A stretch of DNA of 64,000 nucleotides from the NCBI GenBank assembly GCA_018065005.1, contig JAGHUD010000011.1:46592-110591 (forward strand), read 5' to 3'. This document shows positions 6,544 through 17,200 of this stretch, in pieces (position 1 is the first letter of the stretch; every line of letters starts with the position of its first letter). Position numbers and translations under genes: made by a program. Source of the stretch: Candidatus Physcousia equi (GTDB taxonomy: Bacteria; Bacteroidota; Bacteroidia; Bacteroidales; Bacteroidaceae). The notes under the pieces are model-generated. The model did no database searches, was not told the DNA's origin, and saw nothing but the letters and a program-made list of their open reading frames with translations.

Positions 6544-7497
6544 GCGCAGAAAATCGGCGGCAGCCATGCGGCGTTTGCCCGCCAACTGCAATTCGTCGAT
6601 GACGAGTACACCTTGCCGCGTCAGGACCCTGAACGTGCCCTCTTCGAGAGCCAGCGCTGCGGAGTCGGATGGAGAGGGCAAGCCTGCAGCCTCCTTCTCA
6701 AGGTGTGTGCGATAGACCTTGAGGTCAGTGCGCTTGCCATCGGGCATGACCAGTGTGGTCCATGCGCCCGGATATGGAGAGAGTCCGCGCACGAAGTTGT
6801 GCACCTCCTGCGCCGTCTTTGTCCAGTCGATGCGACACGTCTCCTTAAAAATCTTGGGGGCGTGGTGTAGGGTTGCGGGATTGACAGGTTCGCCTTCAGC
6901 ATCTCTGAGAAACTGATCCTGCGGGATGCTCTGTGCTGTTCCGTCGGCGATGGCGCGCACGGTCTTCAGGACGAGTGCCGCACCGATGGTCATCAAGCGG
7001 TCGTGAATGTCGCCCACATTGTCGTCAGGAGCTATGGGTGTGCGCTCTTGCATGATGATGCGCCCGGTGTCGATGTCGTGATCGAGAAAAAAGGTGGTAA
7101 CCCCCGTCTCAGTCTCTCCGTTGATGATGGCCCAGTTCATGGGCGCAGCCCCACGATAGTCGGGCAGGAGTGCCGTGTGGAGATTGAAAGTGCCCATGCG
7201 GGGCATATCCCACACAGCCTCGGGCAACATTCGGAAGGCCACGACCACTTGCAGGTCTGCTTCGTAGGAGCGCAGTTCGGCAAGGAAGTTTTCGTCCTTG
7301 AGGCGCTCGGGTTGCAGCACGGGGATGCCGCGCTCCAGGGCAAACTGCTTGACTGGCGACGCCTGCAGCGTGTCTTGATGCCTACCGATAGGTTTATCTG
7401 GATTGGTGACTACGGCAACGACCTCTTCGCCGTTGTCCAGGAGTGTTCGCAAGGGTTCTACTGCGAACTCAGGTGTACCCATGTATATGATGCGCAT
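6508..7497 (-). CDS. fmt: Methionyl-tRNA formyltransferase
   Basis: 329 aa, full family length. It formylates Met-tRNAfMet with 10-formyl-THF for translation initiation. The N-terminus MRIIYMGTPEFAVEPL and the catalytic region FNLHTALLPDYRGAAPMNWA, with GETETGVTTFFLD and DIDTG, are diagnostic; the C-terminal domain follows from about residue 210. It ends inside a 36-bp direct repeat that places a second copy of the C-terminal peptide and stop 22 codons downstream. It lies 74 bases after the ClC channel gene and is probably the last gene of that leftward operon. Confidence 0.96.
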   Translation of the reverse strand: MRIIYMGTPEFAVEPLRTLLDNGEEVVAVVTNPDKPIGRHQDTLQASPVKQFALERGIPVLQPERLKDENFLAELRSYEADLQVVVAFRMLPEAVWDMPRMGTFNLHTALLPDYRGAAPMNWAIINGETETGVTTFFLDHDIDTGRIIMQERTPIAPDDNVGDIHDRLMTIGAALVLKTVRAIADGTAQSIPQDQFLRDAEGEPVNPATLHHAPKIFKETCRIDWTKTAQEVHNFVRGLSPYPGAWTTLVMPDGKRTDLKVYRTHLEKEAAGLPSPSDSAALALEEGTFRVLTRQGVLVIDELQLAGKRRMAAADFLRGARFCEGAHIE

Positions 7498-7571
7498 AAT
7501 AAGTATAGGTGGTCAGAGTGATAAGATTCAGTTCAGCCAGCGGGTCATCCACTGTGTTGCCAGACGCTTGC

Positions 7572-9377
7572 TTAGTCGTTGGAGAAGTCTGCCATCATCT
7601 GCCGGTAGACGGTGAAGACGCGACTCTTGCGGATGAATCCTATGAAGTGCCCGTCGCGGTCGACAACGGGGAGTGTCCATAGTTGTGTGCGCCCGAACAC
7701 CTTCACCACGACATCCATGGAGTCATCGATGTCGATGCGGGCGGCGTAGGGTTTCATCAGGGAGGTCACGCGGAACTCATTGAAGAGCTCCGTGCGAAAC
7801 ATCAAGTGGCGTATGTCGTCGACGTAGAGCACGCCTACGAGTTTCTTGTCGGCATCCACAACGGGAAAGACGTTGTAGGTAGAGGTGGAGATGCGGCGCA
7901 CGATATTGGCAAGCGTCATCTCTCGCGTGAGCATCTGTTCGGGCTCGTAGTGTTCGATGACGTTGTCCATGCTCATGAGCGTAAGGATGGCATGGTCCTT
8001 GTCGTGGGTGAGCAATTCACCGCGCATGGCCAGTCGCTGCGAATAGACAGAATGGCGCTCGAAGATGACAATGGTCAGATAGGCACAGACACTGACCATC
8101 ATGAGCGGCACGAAGAGTTGGAATCCGCCCGTAAGCTCTGCAATGAGAAAGATGCCAGTGAGGGGGGCGTGCATCACGCCGCTCATGAGTCCGCACATGC
8201 CCAGCAAGGCAAAGTTGTTGAGTGGCAGTTCCAGTCCAAGGAAACCAGCATCGTTCCAGACGTGGCAGAAAAAGAATCCCGACACGCTGCCCAGAAAGAG
8301 ACTGGGTGCGAAGATGCCTCCACATCCTCCGCCGCTGTTGGTGGCGGTAGAAGCAAAGACCTTGAAGATGATAAGGAATCCGAGGTAGAGAAGGAGTAGA
8401 TGGGAGTGGCCGTAGAAGAGCGAGTTGTTGAACATCGTCAAGAAATCGTCGCCCTGTCCGTTGAGCAGGAGTTCGATGAGGTGATAGCCCTCGCCGTAGA
8501 GCGACGGGAAGAGATAGATGAGAACGCTCAGTATGGAGCCACCGATGAGGAGTCGCACGTAGCTACTTTTGAAGCGTGAGAAGAAGCGCTCGAGGCTTGT
8601 CATCACGCGGGTGAAGTAGAGTGCGACGAGTCCGCAGAAGACACCCAGAAGGAGGTAGGCAGGTGTGCGGTCGATGGTGAAGGCGTCGCGCAGTTGGAAA
8701 TGGAACACCGTGCTGGTGTCGGAGAAGAAATAGGTGATGGCAGTGGCTGTGACACACGAGACGAGCAGTGGGAGCAGACTCGACATGGTGAGGTCAATCA
8801 TCAGTACCTCAACCGTGAAGACCAGGCCTGCGATGGGTGCCTTGAAGATGCCCGCGACAGCACCTGCAGCACCGCAGCCAACGAGGAGCAACAGTGTGCG
8901 GTTGGGCAGTCGGAACAGTTTGCCGAGGTTGCTGCCTATGGCACTGCCTGTAAGCACAATGGGCGCCTCCGCTCCGACACTTCCTCCGAAGCCGATGGTG
9001 ATGGCAGATGAGAAGACGCTGCTCCAAGTGTTGTGCCCCTTGATGCGGCTGTTCTTGCGGGCGATGGCATAGAGGATCTTGGTGATGCCGTGACCTATGT
9101 CGTCGCGCACCACATAGCGCACAAAGAGCATTGTGAAGTAGATGCCGACAACAGGATAGACCAGATAGAGCCAATTCGACTCCTCTGTGTCAAACTGGTG
9201 GGTGAGGATGTACTGAATCTGGGCGATGAGCCACTTGAGAAAGAGTCCCGCAAACGCCGTACAGACACCCACACAGAGCGACAGCGAGAGAACGAACTGT
9301 CGCGGACTGAAGAGGCGCCGAAAGAGGAGCAGCTTCAGGAGCAAGGTGTGGCTTATGGAACGTGGTGGGCGGTTCAT
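7572..9377 (-). CDS. ClC-type chloride channel/antiporter with CBS domains
   Basis: 601 aa inner-membrane protein. The transmembrane core (about residues 25-440) has the ClC pore signatures: GSVGAEAPIVLTG near residue 135, with the gating glutamate present in GAEAP; GIFKAPIAGLVFTVE; and SGGGCGGIFAPSLF. A pair of CBS domains fills the C-terminus (about 460-595), including TYNVFPVVDADKKLVGVLYV and TLPVVDRDGHFIGFI, which usually bind adenine nucleotides and gate transport. It begins 11 bases after the threonylcarbamoyl-AMP synthase gene, so translation is probably coupled. Whether it is a channel or a Cl-/H+ exchanger cannot be settled here. Confidence 0.93.
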   Translation of the reverse strand: MNRPPRSISHTLLLKLLLFRRLFSPRQFVLSLSLCVGVCTAFAGLFLKWLIAQIQYILTHQFDTEESNWLYLVYPVVGIYFTMLFVRYVVRDDIGHGITKILYAIARKNSRIKGHNTWSSVFSSAITIGFGGSVGAEAPIVLTGSAIGSNLGKLFRLPNRTLLLLVGCGAAGAVAGIFKAPIAGLVFTVEVLMIDLTMSSLLPLLVSCVTATAITYFFSDTSTVFHFQLRDAFTIDRTPAYLLLGVFCGLVALYFTRVMTSLERFFSRFKSSYVRLLIGGSILSVLIYLFPSLYGEGYHLIELLLNGQGDDFLTMFNNSLFYGHSHLLLLYLGFLIIFKVFASTATNSGGGCGGIFAPSLFLGSVSGFFFCHVWNDAGFLGLELPLNNFALLGMCGLMSGVMHAPLTGIFLIAELTGGFQLFVPLMMVSVCAYLTIVIFERHSVYSQRLAMRGELLTHDKDHAILTLMSMDNVIEHYEPEQMLTREMTLANIVRRISTSTYNVFPVVDADKKLVGVLYVDDIRHLMFRTELFNEFRVTSLMKPYAARIDIDDSMDVVVKVFGRTQLWTLPVVDRDGHFIGFIRKSRVFTVYRQMMADFSND

Positions 9378-9388
9378 GATGTAATCTT

Positions 9389-9955
9389 TCAGCGTATGAT
9401 GGTGACAGCGCCGTCGAGTCCCAGCTTGACTATCTTGCTGGGCTGATGTGCCGTTTTGTCGCCTCGACGGAATGACACAATATAGTCAACCTGTTTCTTA
9501 ATCTCGTCGGGGATGTCGTAGAAGTTGCGGGGAGAAGGTTGGCCGCTCACATTGGCACTTGTGGAGACGATGGCCTTCTGAAAGCGATAGCAGAGCTGGC
9601 GCGAGAATTCCTCCTGTGTGACGCGAATGCCCAATGAGCCGTCTTCGGCGATGAGGTTGGGCGCCACGCCCGAAGCACCGTCGAGGATGAGGGTGAGCGG
9701 TGTGGACGTGAGGTCGACCATGTCCCAAGCCACATCGGGCACATTGCGGAAATAGCGCTGCATGCGGTTGGCGCTGTCGACGAGACAGATGAGCGCCTTG
9801 GAGTCGTCGCGCTTCTTGATTTCGTAGATGCGGCGCACGGCATCGGGATTCGTTGCGTCGCACCCGAGGCCCCAAATGGTATCGGTGGGATAAAGGATCA
9901 CGCCTCCCTTGCGGAGCACGTCTATTGCGTTTTTGAGGTCAATGTCGCAGTTCAT
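9389..9955 (-). CDS. tsaC: L-threonylcarbamoyladenylate synthase (YrdC/Sua5 family)
   Basis: 188 aa, a single YrdC domain without the Sua5 C-terminal extension. It makes threonylcarbamoyl-AMP from Thr, bicarbonate and ATP for the t6A37 modification of ANN-decoding tRNAs. Signatures are ILYPTDTIWGLGCDA near residue 20, IYEIKKRDDSKALICLV, and VSTSANVSGQPSP near residue 135. It starts 3 bases after the RF3 stop codon, in a run of translation-related genes (RF3, this, Fmt). Confidence 0.93.
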   Translation of the reverse strand: MNCDIDLKNAIDVLRKGGVILYPTDTIWGLGCDATNPDAVRRIYEIKKRDDSKALICLVDSANRMQRYFRNVPDVAWDMVDLTSTPLTLILDGASGVAPNLIAEDGSLGIRVTQEEFSRQLCYRFQKAIVSTSANVSGQPSPRNFYDIPDEIKKQVDYIVSFRRGDKTAHQPSKIVKLGLDGAVTIIR

Positions 9956-9958
9956 CGT

Positions 9959-11599
9959 CTAAAACTCGCTTGTGAAGTGGAATTTGATGTGTTCGAAATC
10001 CTGCTGAGCCATGGTGAGCACATAGCCCGAATCTGCCAGGAAGACGTCGCGCCCTTCGCGGTCGAGCGCCATATACTGATGCTTGCGTGCCTTGAAGTTG
10101 GCGAGTTCCTGCTCGTAGCCAGGCTCCACCTCTATCCAGCAAGCCTTGTAGAGCGAGATGGGCTCCCAGCGGCACTTGGCGTTGTATTCGTTCTCCAGGC
10201 GATACTGTATGACCTCGAACTGCAGTTGGCCCACCGTACCGATGATCTTGCGCCCATTGAACTGGTTGATGAAGAGCTGCGCCACACCCTCGTCCATGAG
10301 TTGGTTGATGCCCTTCTCGAGTTGCTTGGTCTTCATGGGGTCAGCATTCTCGATGTACTTGAACATCTCGGGCGAGAAACTGGGCAAACCGCGATAGTGG
10401 AGCTGTTCGCCCTCGGTGAGCGTGTCGCCAATCTTGAAGACGCCACTGTCAGGCAGACCGACGATGTCGCCGGGCCACGCCTCGTCGATGGTGCTCTTGC
10501 GCTGCGCCATGAACTGTGTGGGACTGGAGAAGCGCAGCGTCTTGCCCTGACGGACGTGGAGGTAGGGTGCATTGCGCTGGAACTTGCCCGAGCACACCTT
10601 GCAGAAGGCGATGCAGGAGCGGTGGTTGGGGTCGATGTTGGCGGTTATCTTGAAGATGAAACCGCTGAACTTTGACTCCTCGGGACTCACCTCGCGCTCC
10701 TCTGCTGTGGTGGGACGTGGCGAGGGTGCGATCTCGACGAAGCAGTCGAGGAGTTCTTGCACGCCGAAGTTGTTGAGTGCCGAACCGAAGAAGACGGGAG
10801 CCACCTGAGCATCGAGGTAGAGGCTATCCTGTCGTTGGCCAGCGGCTCCCAGCACCTCTTCGACTGCAGGATAGACGCCTTCTATCATTTCGAGGTCCTC
10901 GCGCAGTTTCTCTGCATCTTGTTCGCCAACGGCTTCATCCAGTTGTGCGCTCGTGATGTCGATCTGCACCTTCTCCGTCACCTTTTGCTTGTCGGGTGTG
11001 AAGAGGTTCAGGTTCTGTTCGTAGATGTTATACACCCCCTTGAATTTCGCGCCCTGATTGATGGGCCACGAGAGTGGGCGCACCTTAATTTGGAGTTCCT
11101 CCTCCAATTCGTCGAGCAGGTCGAAGGGGTCCTTACCTTCACGGTCCATCTTGTTGACGAAGATGATGACTGGCGTCTTGCGCATGCGGCAGACGGTCAT
11201 CAGCTTGCGTGTCTGTGCCTCCACACCCTTGGCTCCGTCCACCACGATGATGGCAGAGTCTACAGCGGTGAGCGTGCGGAAGGTGTCTTCGGCAAAATCC
11301 TGGTGACCGGGTGTGTCCAGGATGTTAATCTTGTATTCCGTCCCGTTCTTTTCCCCCGTTGCGGGGTCGGTGGGTGTATAGTCAAACTCCATCACGCTGG
11401 TGGTGACAGAGATTCCACGTTGCTTCTCGATTTCCATCCAGTCGCTCGTAGCGGTCTTCTTGATTTTGTTACTCTTTACGGCTCCTGCCACCTGAATCTG
11501 GCCTCCGAAGAGGAGCAGTTTCTCGGTGAGTGTGGTCTTACCGGCATCGGGGTGGCTGATGATGGCGAAGGTTCGCCTGCGTTCTATTTCCTGGTTCAT
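9959..11599 (-). CDS. prfC: Peptide chain release factor 3
   Basis: 546 aa with the ATG at 11599. It is a GTPase that recycles RF1/RF2 from the ribosome after termination. G1 [11 protein letters not shown] near residue 14, the switch region RGISVTT, G3 DTPGHQDF near residue 95 and G4 NKMDRE near residue 150 are all present, followed by the RF3-specific C-terminal domain ([16 protein letters not shown]). The chosen start overlaps the stop of the upstream DUF4924 gene by ATGA, indicating coupled translation; a longer upstream reading would run into that gene. The threonylcarbamoyl-AMP synthase follows after 3 bases. Confidence 0.96.
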   Translation of the reverse strand: MNQEIERRRTFAIISHPDAGKTTLTEKLLLFGGQIQVAGAVKSNKIKKTATSDWMEIEKQRGISVTTSVMEFDYTPTDPATGEKNGTEYKINILDTPGHQDFAEDTFRTLTAVDSAIIVVDGAKGVEAQTRKLMTVCRMRKTPVIIFVNKMDREGKDPFDLLDELEEELQIKVRPLSWPINQGAKFKGVYNIYEQNLNLFTPDKQKVTEKVQIDITSAQLDEAVGEQDAEKLREDLEMIEGVYPAVEEVLGAAGQRQDSLYLDAQVAPVFFGSALNNFGVQELLDCFVEIAPSPRPTTAEEREVSPEESKFSGFIFKITANIDPNHRSCIAFCKVCSGKFQRNAPYLHVRQGKTLRFSSPTQFMAQRKSTIDEAWPGDIVGLPDSGVFKIGDTLTEGEQLHYRGLPSFSPEMFKYIENADPMKTKQLEKGINQLMDEGVAQLFINQFNGRKIIGTVGQLQFEVIQYRLENEYNAKCRWEPISLYKACWIEVEPGYEQELANFKARKHQYMALDREGRDVFLADSGYVLTMAQQDFEHIKFHFTSEF

Positions 11600-12114
11600 G
11601 CGTTTTTGTATTCTTTTGCCAGAAGGGCAAGCAATTGACTGATGTGTGTGAGGGCTTTCTGCGTTTCGGGTGTCATATCCTGCTGTTTGAGGCGCAGCAC
11701 CATGGCTCCGTAGAGCGCTTCGAGACAAGTCTCCAGTTCGGGCTTCTCCTGTCCTCCTTTTGCGCGCAGTTCGACGATGAAGGGCAGTGCGCGGTAGTAG
11801 GCAGCGTGATAGTCTGCCTCGTTGGGGTCCTTGAGCAGTTCGAGGTGGCGGTCGGTGAGCAGTGAGAGCGACCCCTTGTTGATTTGCAAGTGTCCGCTTT
11901 CCACCACCTTTTCTTCCTTCATCATTCCGATGAGGTAGCCATACCAGGCGCGCAGTTGTTTCATCTCTTCCTCTCCGTATTTGAAGAGACTGATATAATT
12001 TGCATCAAGTGCGCTCAGGTCACACCCGAACGCACGTATTGTGTCTTCGACCTGCCACATATAGAGCAGGTATTCACAGATATTCTTATCTTTGAGTTCC
12101 TTTGCTACAAACAT
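11596..12114 (-). CDS. DUF4924-family protein
   Basis: 172 aa, soluble and largely helical. [20 protein letters not shown] and the segment [20 protein letters not shown] are typical of DUF4924, a family confined to Bacteroidetes. The function is unknown. Its stop codon overlaps the RF3 start by four bases (ATGA) and the LysE-type exporter ends 32 bases upstream, so it sits inside a leftward operon dominated by translation genes. Family recognised from recall; no catalytic motif is visible. Confidence 0.8.
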   Translation of the reverse strand: MFVAKELKDKNICEYLLYMWQVEDTIRAFGCDLSALDANYISLFKYGEEEMKQLRAWYGYLIGMMKEEKVVESGHLQINKGSLSLLTDRHLELLKDPNEADYHAAYYRALPFIVELRAKGGQEKPELETCLEALYGAMVLRLKQQDMTPETQKALTHISQLLALLAKEYKNA

Positions 12115-12146
12115 AGATGACGAAAGCTAAAACCTCACATTGTGGC

Positions 12147-12821
12147 TCAATACAGTGTCTTACCGGTGATGGTGAAGAAGAACATGACGAGCGAAACCAC
12201 CATCACCACAACGCCGATGGTGCGGTTGAGTTTGAAGATGCGGTCGGAGTTGAACTTGGAGCGCACCTTGCTGATGAGATAGGTGAGCCCTAACCACCAC
12301 CCGAGCGCACCGAACATGACGGACACGAACTCTACGCCAAGCTTGAAGCGGTCGGGCGTGACGAAATTGAAACGCGCAAAGAGGATGAGGAAGAGAAAGA
12401 CGATGATGGGGTTGCTCAGGGTGATGAAGAAACCGGTGACTCCATTCTGTATGAGTGTTCCCTTCTTGCCCGTCCGTCCCTTGGGGATGTTGGTCTTGGG
12501 GCGCGTGCGATAGGTCCAGAATCCGAAGCAGAAGAGCAAGAGGCTCGCCACGACCTGCAGGAGCCATTGCACGGTGAGGTCGCCCATCAAGTGGGTCTCG
12601 AAGAAGGGGCGCAACAGCCCCATACCTACGGCTGCCAACACGGCATAGAGCATGTCGCTCACAGCGGCTCCGATGCCTGTGAAGAATCCATACCAGCGCC
12701 CTTTGTTGAGGGTGCGCTGCACGATGAGCACGCCAACGGGGCCCATCGGTGCGGACGCCACAACGCCGATGATGAGTCCCTTGAAGATGCCGTCTAATAT
12801 GTCAATAGTGCTTTCGAACAT
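12147..12821 (-). CDS. LysE-family amino-acid exporter
   Basis: 224 aa with about six transmembrane helices. The LysE/RhtB signature lies near residues 20-60: ASAPMGPVGVLIVQRTLNKG, then FFTGIGAAVSDMLYA. Members export amino acids or related small molecules across the inner membrane; the substrate here cannot be deduced. First gene of the leftward run to DUF4924, prfC, tsaC, clc and fmt. A TAATTTTG -7 box lies about 14 bases before the start. Confidence 0.88.
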   Translation of the reverse strand: MFESTIDILDGIFKGLIIGVVASAPMGPVGVLIVQRTLNKGRWYGFFTGIGAAVSDMLYAVLAAVGMGLLRPFFETHLMGDLTVQWLLQVVASLLLFCFGFWTYRTRPKTNIPKGRTGKKGTLIQNGVTGFFITLSNPIIVFLFLILFARFNFVTPDRFKLGVEFVSVMFGALGWWLGLTYLISKVRSKFNSDRIFKLNRTIGVVVMVVSLVMFFFTITGKTLY

Positions 12822-12834
12822 AACTTTTGAGTGG

Positions 12835-12842
12835 CAAAATTA
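12835..12842 (-). promoter_or_regulatory. -7 box (TAATTTTG) for the LysE-to-fmt operon
   Basis: TAATTTTG on the minus strand about 14 bases from the start of the LysE-type gene. No well-spaced upstream TTTG is seen. Confidence 0.4.
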
Positions 12843-12930
12843 AGAATTTTTTAATTATAAAAAAAGGAATTAGCAAAGTTTTTTCGTTTTCTACCTTTTT
12901 TAGCCATTTTCCTGCGCACAAAGATTTAGC

Positions 12931-12956
12931 TTTGCGCATATTTTTTACTACCTTTG
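12931..12956 (+). promoter_or_regulatory. Probable promoter of the glucokinase gene
   Basis: TACCTTTG at 12949-12956 with a TTTG at 12931-12934; the 14-base spacing is short. The leader to the ATG at 13023 is about 60 bases. Confidence 0.5.
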
Positions 12957-13022
12957 CCGTTGTGCGTTTTGACGTCCCCACCCCCTACAAGAAACCTAAC
13001 GAATCCAACAAATAAAATTATT

Positions 13023-13991
13023 ATGGCAACAGAAAAGAAACCTTACGTCATCGGCCTCGACCTCGGTGGCACCAATTCCGTTTTTGGCATCGTGGATGCT
13101 GAAGGCAACGTCGTAGCAACCACATCCGTCAAGACACGCGGACACGGTCCCGTGGAGCAGTATGTCAAGGACTGTGTTGAGGCACTTCAGTCCACCATAG
13201 CAGAAGTGGGCGGCATCGAGCAGATTCAGGGTATGGGCATCGGTGCACCTAACGGAAACTACTATACCAACTGCATCGAATACGCGCCCAACCTGCCTTG
13301 GGACCAGGAGAACATCCCCTTGGGCAAGCTCTTCAGCGAAGCACTCGGGCTGCCCGTGGCCATGACGAACGACGCCAACGCGGCAGCCATAGGCGAGATG
13401 ACCTACGGCGCTGCACGCGGCATGAAGAACTTCATCATGATCACCCTCGGAACCGGCGTAGGCAGTGGCATCGTATGCGACGGAAAGATGGTGTATGGCA
13501 GCGACGGTCTGGCTGGCGAGCTCGGTCACGTCCGCGTGGAGCCTCACAAGGGACGCGAATGCGGATGCGGACGCACGGGATGCCTTGAGACCTACTGCTC
13601 TGCCACCGGCGTGGCACGCACCGCGCGCGAAATCATCGAGACGAGCGACACCCCCACCATCCTGCGCGACATCCCCATCGACCAGATTGAGAGCAAGGAC
13701 GTCAGCATCGCTGCCAGCAAGGGCGACGAGGTGGCAAAGAGCATCATGGACTTCACCGGCCGTCTGCTCGGTCGCGCTTGCGCCGACTTTGCCTGCTTCA
13801 ACTCTCCCGAGGCTTTCATCTTCTTCGGCGGCCTCACCAAGGCGGGCGACCTCATCATGGACCCCATCAAGAAGGGATATGAGGAGAACATCCTCAAGTG
13901 CTACGCAGGCAAAGCCCAAATGCTCATCAGCCAACTCGACGATGCCAAGGCTGCCGTACTCGGTGCCAGTGCACTCGGTTGGGAGGCATGA
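13023..13991 (+). CDS. glk: ROK-family glucokinase
   Basis: 322 aa from ATG 13023. The ATP-binding GLDLGGTNSVFGIVD lies near residue 12, the sugar-binding NDANAAAIGE near residue 117, LGTGVGSGIVCDG near residue 143 and the ROK zinc motif CGCGRTGCLE near residue 180. ROK kinases phosphorylate glucose or related hexoses at the 6-position in the cytoplasm; glucose is the most likely substrate given the close match to glucokinases. It has its own promoter and is followed by an intergenic repeat array. ManNAc kinase activity is a less likely alternative, though sialic-type enzymes occur elsewhere in the window. Confidence 0.9.
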   Translation: MATEKKPYVIGLDLGGTNSVFGIVDAEGNVVATTSVKTRGHGPVEQYVKDCVEALQSTIAEVGGIEQIQGMGIGAPNGNYYTNCIEYAPNLPWDQENIPLGKLFSEALGLPVAMTNDANAAAIGEMTYGAARGMKNFIMITLGTGVGSGIVCDGKMVYGSDGLAGELGHVRVEPHKGRECGCGRTGCLETYCSATGVARTAREIIETSDTPTILRDIPIDQIESKDVSIAASKGDEVAKSIMDFTGRLLGRACADFACFNSPEAFIFFGGLTKAGDLIMDPIKKGYEENILKCYAGKAQMLISQLDDAKAAVLGASALGWEA

Positions 13992-13998
13992 TTTCAGC

Positions 13999-14086
13999 TC
14001 CCCCCTGCAGGACTTTTCAGTTTCTGCTACAGAACTTTTCAGTTTCTGCTGCAGAAACTTTCGGTTTCTGCAGCGGAAACTTTTTT
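13999..14086. repeat. 22-bp tandem repeat array A (4 units)
   Basis: Units at 13999, 14021, 14043 and 14065, each 22 bases. Core TTTCTGCNGCNGAAAC is a palindrome around its centre; the first unit is diverged (CTGCAGGACTTTTCAG). A T-tract follows the last unit. Same family as the arrays at 26092, 39685 and 59719. The following bases to 14219 contain only the purL promoter and AT-rich sequence. Confidence 0.85.
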
Positions 14087-14180
14087 TTGTTGCAGCACCA
14101 CAGCACAGACATAGCAAATAATTATATGTTCGCGCGCGATATTTTAGTGAGTTTCTCTTTCTCATTCCAGAAAATAATCG

Positions 14181-14188
14181 TACCTTTG
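14181..14188 (+). promoter_or_regulatory. -7 box (TACCTTTG) of purL
   Basis: Exact TAnnTTTG match 32 bases before the purL ATG. No clean TTTG partner at the expected distance. Confidence 0.5.
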
Positions 14189-14219
14189 TAGGCGAAAAGT
14201 ACAAAACAAGATTATATCT

Positions 14220-17200
14220 ATGGTCATCAAATTCTTCAAAACCCCACAAAACACCATCATCGCCACCCAAAGCATGGCTGGCATAAACGATGCCGACGCG
14301 CAAAAATTGTGCTGGCTCTATGGCGGAGCAGAGATGCTCGGCAACGAACAACTCGAAGGATACTACATCGGTCCGCGACGCGAGATGATCACGCCCTGGA
14401 GCACCAACGCCGTCGAAATCACTCAGAACATGAACCTTGAGGGCATCACACGCATCGAGGAATACTTCCCCGTGAAGAGCGCAGATGCCGACCACGACCC
14501 CATGCTGCAGCGCATGTATGAGGGACTGAATCAAGAGATTTTCCACGTCGACATACAGCCCGCCCCCATCCAAAGCATCACAGACCTCGATGCCTACAAC
14601 GAGCAGGAGGGTCTGGCGCTCTCACCCGAAGAGATTGGCTACCTCCACAACGTGGAAGCACAGTTGGGACGATCACTCACCGACAGCGAGGTGTTCGGCT
14701 TCGCACAGATCAACTCTGAGCACTGCCGCCACAAGATATTCGGCGGCACCTTCATCATCGACGGAGAAGAGAAGCCCTCAAGCCTCTTCCAGATGATCAA
14801 GCAGACCACCAAGGAGCATCCACACAAAATCATCTCGGCATACAAGGACAACGTAGCCTTCAGCGAAGGCCCCGTAGTGGAGCAGTTCGCACCGCAAGAC
14901 CACTCGACAAGCGACTATTTCGTCATCCGCAACATCGATAGCGTCATCTCGCTCAAGGCCGAAACCCACAACTTCCCCACAACCGTGGAACCCTTCAACG
15001 GAGCCTCCACCGGCACAGGAGGAGAAATACGCGACCGCATGGGCGGCGGCGTTGGCTCGTGGCCCATCGCCGGAACTGCCGTCTACATGACCAGCTATCC
15101 ACGCAGCGAGGAAGAGCGCGAATGGGAGCAACTGCTGCCCGTGCGCGAATGGCTCTACCAGACACCCCGCCAGATTCTGACAAAGGCATCGAACGGCGCA
15201 AGCGACTTCGGAAACAAATTCGGACAACCACTCATCTGCGGTTCCGTGCTCACCTTCGAGCACAAGGAGAACGAGCAGGAGTATGCCTACGACAAAGTGA
15301 TCATGCTGGCTGGAGGTGTAGGATATGGCACCAAGCGCGAGTGCCTCAAGAAGGAGCCCCAGAAGGGCAATAAGGTGGTGGTGGTCGGTGGCGACAACTA
15401 CCGCATCGGACTCGGAGGTGGCAGCGTGAGCTCCGTGGACACCGGTCGCTACTCCAGCGGCATCGAACTGAATGCTGTGCAGCGCGCCAATCCCGAAATG
15501 CAAAAGCGTGCCAACAACCTCGTGCGCGCACTCTGCGAAGAGGAGGTGAACCCTGTTGTGAGCATTCACGACCACGGAAGTGCAGGCCACGTGAACTGCC
15601 TCTCCGAACTCGTGGAAGAGTGCGGCGGACTCATCGACATGACCAAACTGCCCATCGGCGACCAAACGCTTTCGTCCAAAGAAATCATTGCCAACGAAAG
15701 CCAGGAGCGCATGGGTCTGCTCATCGACGAGAAGCACATCGAACACGTGAGACAGATTGCCGAACGCGAGCGCGCTCCGCTCTATGTGGTGGGCGAGACA
15801 ACGGGCGATGCACACTTTGCCTTTGAGCAGGGCGACGGCGTGCGTCCCTTCGACCTCGATGTGGCGCAGATGTTCGGACACTCGCCCAAGACCATCATGA
15901 CGGACGAGACGGTGGAGCGCAGCTACGCCAACGTGACCTACGACGTGAAGAACCTCAACGAATACGTGAGCCGCGTGCTGCAACTCGAAGCCGTGGCTTG
16001 CAAGGACTGGCTCACCAACAAGGTGGACCGCTCCGTGACGGGCAAGGTGGCTCGTCAGCAGTGCCAGGGCGAGCTCCAGCTCCCTCTCTCCGACTGTGGT
16101 GTGGTGGCACTTGACTATCGCGGACGACACGGCATCGCCACCGCCTTGGGTCATGCACCTCAGGCTGGTCTTGCCAACGCCGCTGCCGGCTCAGTGCTCT
16201 CAGTGGCAGAGAGCCTCACCAACATCGTGTGGGCTCCTCTCACCGACGGGCTCAACAGCGTCAGTCTCTCCGCCAACTGGATGTGGCCATGCCGCTCGCA
16301 GAAGGGCGAGGACGCACGCCTCTACCAGGGTGTGCAGGCTCTGTCGGAGTTCTGCATCGCACTCGGCATCAATGTCCCCACCGGCAAGGACTCACTCTCC
16401 ATGACTCAGAAGTACCCCAACGGGCAGAAGGTGATCTCACCGGGCACCGTCATTGTTTCGAGCGGAGGCGAGGTGAGCGACATACGCAAGGTGGTCAGCC
16501 CCGTACTGGCTCAGGATGTCCCCTCAACACTCTACCACATCGACTTCTCCTTCGATCAGCTTCGCCTCGGAGGCAGTGCCTTTGCGCAAAGCCAAGGATG
16601 CGTAGGCAGCGATGTTCCAACGGTGAAAGACCCCGAATACTTCCGCAACGCTTTCAACGCTGTGCAGCAACTCGTGGGCGAGGGACTGCTCCTCGCAGGT
16701 CACGACATCTCTGCCGGTGGACTCATCACCTGTCTGCTCGAGATGTGCTTTGCCAACACCGACGGTGGTCTCAACATCTCGCTCGACACCTACAAGACAG
16801 ACGACATCGTCAAGATTCTCTTTGCCGAAAACCCAGGTGTTGTGGTGCAGGTGGCTGACAAACAAAAGAAACTCTTCAAGGAGATTCTCGACAAAGCAGG
16901 CATCAGCTACATCAAGCTCGGTGTGCCCACCGACGAGCGACTCATTCAGGTCAACCGCGAGGGCATCGAATACCAGTTCGGCATCGACTACATGCGCGAC
17001 GTCTGGTACAGCTCAAGCTATCTCATGGATCGCCACCAAAGCCACAACGGCTGCGCACAGGAGCGCTTCGAGAACTACAAGCAGCAGCCCGTGGAGATGA
17101 ACTTCAATAAGGACTTCACCGGAAAGCTGGCACAGTATGGACTCAACCCCGATCGCTGGAAGGACGGACAGAACAGCGCTGGCGCACCCAAGGCGGCCAT

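Noticed and set aside
12996..14573. 525-aa minus-strand frame across glk, repeat array and purL
   Set aside because: Antisense to two clear enzymes and passes through the 22-bp array.
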